Positions 6,891-8,806 of a stretch of 8,806 bases of DNA are shown in pieces. A program made the position numbers and the translations under genes. The stretch is from an uncultured Campylobacter sp. (GTDB taxonomy: Bacteria; Campylobacterota; Campylobacteria; Campylobacterales; Campylobacteraceae): the NCBI RefSeq assembly GCF_938018035.1, contig NZ_CALIJF010000362.1:1-8806 (forward strand), given 5' to 3'. The notes beneath the pieces were generated by a model, which saw nothing but the letters and a program-made list of their open reading frames with translations, did not search any database and was not told where the DNA came from. The first letter of the stretch is position 1. Each line of letters opens with the position of its first letter.

Positions 6891-6906
6891 CGTCAGATAA
6901 ATGACG
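6891..6906. promoter_or_regulatory. CRP/FNR-like palindrome CGTCA-N6-TGACG
   Basis: Two perfect 5-bp half sites flank a GATAAA spacer. The geometry (5-N6-5) is that of CRP-family sites, and the centre, 6898.5, falls about 41.5 bp upstream of the start predicted from the TATAAT at 6928-6933. That is the usual position of a class II activator. The half sites differ from classical FNR (TTGAT) and CRP (TGTGA). The regulator is unknown. Confidence 0.45.
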
Positions 6907-6927
6907 GAATTTTTTTGCGGACTTAAA

Positions 6928-6933
6928 TATAAT
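6928..6933 (+). promoter_or_regulatory. Predicted -10 box of the hyfA operon promoter
   Basis: A perfect TATAAT with a T run (6910-6916, ending in TG) upstream matches the Campylobacter sigma-70 pattern. The predicted start is near 6940, giving a leader of about 50 nt. The ribosome binding site AAGGAG (6978-6983) is 6 nt before ATG 6990. Confidence 0.6.
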
Positions 6934-6989
6934 TACACCAAAATTTTTAGTAAAAAATTTTTAAAATTCCTTAAGTCAAGGAGAAAGGT

Positions 6990-7589
6990 ATGAAACAACA
7001 TAAATTTGTAATCTGCGATTACAAACGATGTATCGGTTGCACGACGTGCATGGCAGCCTGTTACTCAAGTGCCTACGAGCGCGGTAAGCTTGCTAAATCG
7101 CGACTTACCGTGCTTAGACAGGCTTACGGCGTTATGCCTACGCAGTGCAGGCAGTGCGATGACGGACCATGCGCAAATGTCTGCCCTACCGGTGCGCTTC
7201 GCTTCGATAATAACTATATCGAATTACACGAAGAAATTTGCATCGGATGTAAGATGTGTACGCTCGCCTGTCCTTATGGCGCGATCAGCTCGAATGCCGA
7301 GCTTATGCCGTCAGTAAATTATGCGGTCGAGCCGAAGTATTATCTCGAGATCGAAAGCCAAGCGGGCGCCAAAAGCACCGCCATCAAATGCGATCTATGC
7401 AACGGACGCGAGAACGGTCCTGCATGCGTCGAGGTTTGCCCAACTAGCGCTATCATTATGATAGATCCTAAAGAGGGTAAGCATAAATTGGGCTTTGCGA
7501 TAGACTACGATGCGGCTAATGCTTTTGCAAAAGACGTATTAAACGGCGAAATCAGTTGCGTCGCCAAAAAAGAAGGAGGCGCAAAATGA
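6990..7589 (+). CDS. hyfA: Four-cluster [4Fe-4S] ferredoxin subunit, HyfA/HycB-like
   Basis: This 199-aa electron-transfer subunit is expected to carry electrons from formate dehydrogenase to the hydrogenase module of a formate hydrogenlyase. It has four cysteine groups of the HycB/HyfA/DmsB kind: C14-IGC-TTC-MAAC24, C53-RQC-DDGPC-ANVC65, C84-IGC-KMC-TLAC94, and C134-DLC-NGRENGPAC-VEVC150. Each group is in a proline-flanked context such as CPTGA, CPYGAI or CPTSAI. These 16 cysteines can hold four [4Fe-4S] clusters. There is no signal peptide or membrane segment, so it acts at the cytoplasmic face. Length is close to E. coli HyfA (205 aa). Start ATG 6990 is fixed by AAGGAG at 6978-6983. It overlaps the next gene by 4 bp (ATGA), which marks it as the first gene of an hyf-type operon. 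HydN- or HycB-type naming would be equally defensible from the protein alone; the downstream gene favours HyfA. Confidence 0.9.
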   Translation: MKQHKFVICDYKRCIGCTTCMAACYSSAYERGKLAKSRLTVLRQAYGVMPTQCRQCDDGPCANVCPTGALRFDNNYIELHEEICIGCKMCTLACPYGAISSNAELMPSVNYAVEPKYYLEIESQAGAKSTAIKCDLCNGRENGPACVEVCPTSAIIMIDPKEGKHKLGFAIDYDAANAFAKDVLNGEISCVAKKEGGAK

Positions 7590-8806
7590 TAAGCGTCTAT
7601 ACTTTATTTATCGTCAGTGCAGTAATTAGTATCCTTTTATACTGCGCTCCAAAAACTGCCGTTAAGGTGGGATTTGGATTAGGTGCTATCAGCTGTTTTT
7701 ACGCGATGTGTCATTTCGTAGCCAATATGGGCGTAAGCGATAGCTTCGTTTTGGGCGGTACTTTCTTATATGCGCCAAAATTTGCTTTAAGTCCGCTTGG
7801 AAATTTCTTCAGTTTCGTAGTCGTTTTTATAGGCTTTGCAAGCAGCGTTTACGGTATGAGCTATGCTGAGGAATATATCGGCAAGGCAAATATCGGCGTT
7901 TTTGCATGTTTATTTAATACCTTCATCTTATCTATGCTTTTAGTCATCAGTGCGGATAATGTATTTTGCTTCGCTGTTTTATGGGAGCTTATGACGCTAA
8001 TCTCGTCATTTCTAATCATAGTAAACGATGGCAAAGGCACGCTCAAAGCCGTTATGGTATATCTAGGTATAGCACAGATCGGTGCATTTTGTATCACCTG
8101 TGGATTACTTATCATTGCAAACTACGCAGGAAGCTTCGAATTTGCGGAGTGGGGAAAAGTAAATATGCCTATGGGCGCTTCCGTAGCAGCATTCATCTTG
8201 TTTTTGGTCGGCTTCGGCTCAAAAGCCGGAATGTGGCCTTTTCACGTTTGGCTACCGCAAGCTCACCCTGCGGCTCCATCAAATGTCTCTGCGCTAATGA
8301 GCGGCGTTATGATTAAAGTAGCGCTCTTTACCCTTGTTAAATTTACACTATTTTTACCGCTAAGCATCTATTTTGGGCTTGCAGTTTTGATCCTAGGAGC
8401 AGCTAGCTCGCTTTTTGGCGTTTTATACGCGTTGTGCCAGCACGACTTTAAAGCACTTCTTGCGTACCACTCGGTTGAAAATATCGGCATTATCTTGCTG
8501 GGTCTTGGCACCGGAATTTACGGCGTCGCAGCAGGCAATGTAACACTAGCCGCAGTCGGATTTTTAGCAGGCTGCTACCACGTAGTAAATCACGCGATAT
8601 TCAAAGGCTTGCTATTCTTATGTGCAGGCTCTGTAATCCACGCTACTCATACGCAAAATATGGACATCTTGGGCGGTCTAGCTAAAAAGATGCCTCTAAC
8701 CGCGGTCGGTATGTTTATCGGCATCATGGGTATTGCAGCGCTTCCTCCTGTAAACGGCTTCGTTTCGGAGTGGTTTACCTATCAAGGAATGCTTCAAGGT
8801 GCTAAG
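7586..8806 (+). CDS. hyfB: Hydrogenase-4 proton-channel subunit, HyfB/HycC-like (3' end outside window)
   Basis: This integral membrane protein belongs to the NuoL/MrpA antiporter-like family. It starts at ATG 7586, overlapping hyfA as ATGA, with AAGGAGG at 7573-7579. The frame stays open to the window end, giving 407 residues; E. coli HyfB has 672 and HycC 608, so about a third is missing. Almost the whole protein is hydrophobic helices. Family markers are the channel glutamate E134 in LWELMT, the lysine K213 in GSKAGMWPFHVWLPQAHPAAP, K244 in GVMIKVALF, and the FKALLAYHSVENIGIILLG segment with the HSxEN motif typical of HyfB/HycC. The conserved charged residues form the proton path. In the complex it would couple formate oxidation and H2 formation to ion movement across the inner membrane. 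Further hyf genes, including the NiFe large subunit, should follow beyond the window. HyfB rather than HycC is inferred from general resemblance. Confidence 0.9.
   Translation, partial: MISVYTLFIVSAVISILLYCAPKTAVKVGFGLGAISCFYAMCHFVANMGVSDSFVLGGTFLYAPKFALSPLGNFFSFVVVFIGFASSVYGMSYAEEYIGKANIGVFACLFNTFILSMLLVISADNVFCFAVLWELMTLISSFLIIVNDGKGTLKAVMVYLGIAQIGAFCITCGLLIIANYAGSFEFAEWGKVNMPMGASVAAFILFLVGFGSKAGMWPFHVWLPQAHPAAPSNVSALMSGVMIKVALFTLVKFTLFLPLSIYFGLAVLILGAASSLFGVLYALCQHDFKALLAYHSVENIGIILLGLGTGIYGVAAGNVTLAAVGFLAGCYHVVNHAIFKGLLFLCAGSVIHATHTQNMDILGGLAKKMPLTAVGMFIGIMGIAALPPVNGFVSEWFTYQGMLQGAK

Larger units (their letters stand above)
6596..6989. promoter_or_regulatory. Divergent regulatory region between fdhF and hyfA
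   Basis: This 394-bp spacer has no gene and is very AT-rich. It holds a TATAAT for each direction (6660-6655 and 6928-6933), the CGTCA-N6-TGACG palindrome (6891-6906), a 12-bp direct repeat TTTAAAGCAAAT (6798-6809 and 6857-6868), and two further TATACT words (6771-6776 and 6787-6792). No sigma-54 promoter with correct GG-N10-GC spacing is seen, unlike the enterobacterial formate hydrogenlyase promoters. Confidence 0.7.

Noticed and set aside
7861..8316. Open frames inside hyfB on both strands
   Set aside because: They overlap the conserved HyfB frame, which explains the sequence fully.

Overview
The window looks like a chromosomal segment of a Campylobacter from the oral/gut, higher-GC group (C. 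gracilis, C. rectus/showae, C. concisus and relatives). The reasons are AT-rich spacers full of AAATTTTA-type words, TATAAT promoters with T-rich upstream tracts instead of clear -35 boxes, a selenocysteine formate dehydrogenase, and a Hyf-type hydrogenase locus. The genus is an inference from style and gene content, not from a marker gene.

Left part (1-1210, + strand): the 3' portion of a DHH/DHHA1 phosphoesterase gene (NrnB-like nuclease/phosphatase family), overlapped by 11 bp by an 80-residue protein of unknown function. A very strong hairpin terminator includes that small gene's stop codon. Positions 1211-2183 hold no convincing gene, but they do hold several perfect inverted repeats and a recurrent AATTTTGCG word.

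Middle (2184-4276): a periplasmic TRAP-transporter substrate-binding protein (DctP/TakP type), with no DctQ or DctM membrane partner in the window and a Ser/Asn/Ala/Gly-rich C-terminal tail. Behind it lie about 900 bp without a gene. This stretch carries an in-frame echo of the tail after the stop codon, a degenerate 64-bp-period repeat, and a cluster of hairpins with mutually exclusive pairing.

Right part (4277-8806): a divergent pair of transcription units that fits a formate hydrogenlyase. On the minus strand is fdhF, a 755-residue molybdenum/tungsten formate dehydrogenase of the FDH-H type. It is interrupted by an in-frame UGA at the selenocysteine position, followed immediately by a bacterial SECIS hairpin, and it ends at a textbook intrinsic terminator. 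On the plus strand are hyfA/hycB-like (four [4Fe-4S] clusters) and, overlapping it by ATGA, hyfB/hycC-like (a proton-channel subunit related to NuoL/MrpA), which is cut by the window end. The inferred electron path is formate to FdhF, to the HyfA-like ferredoxin, to a membrane Hyf hydrogenase whose other subunits should lie beyond position 8806. The 394-bp divergent spacer has a perfect TATAAT for each direction and a CRP/FNR-like 5-N6-5 palindrome centred near -41.5 of the hyfA promoter.

I see no CRISPR array, insertion sequence, tRNA or rRNA. The systems found are related to known ones. The least explained material is the regulatory and repeat DNA between the genes.
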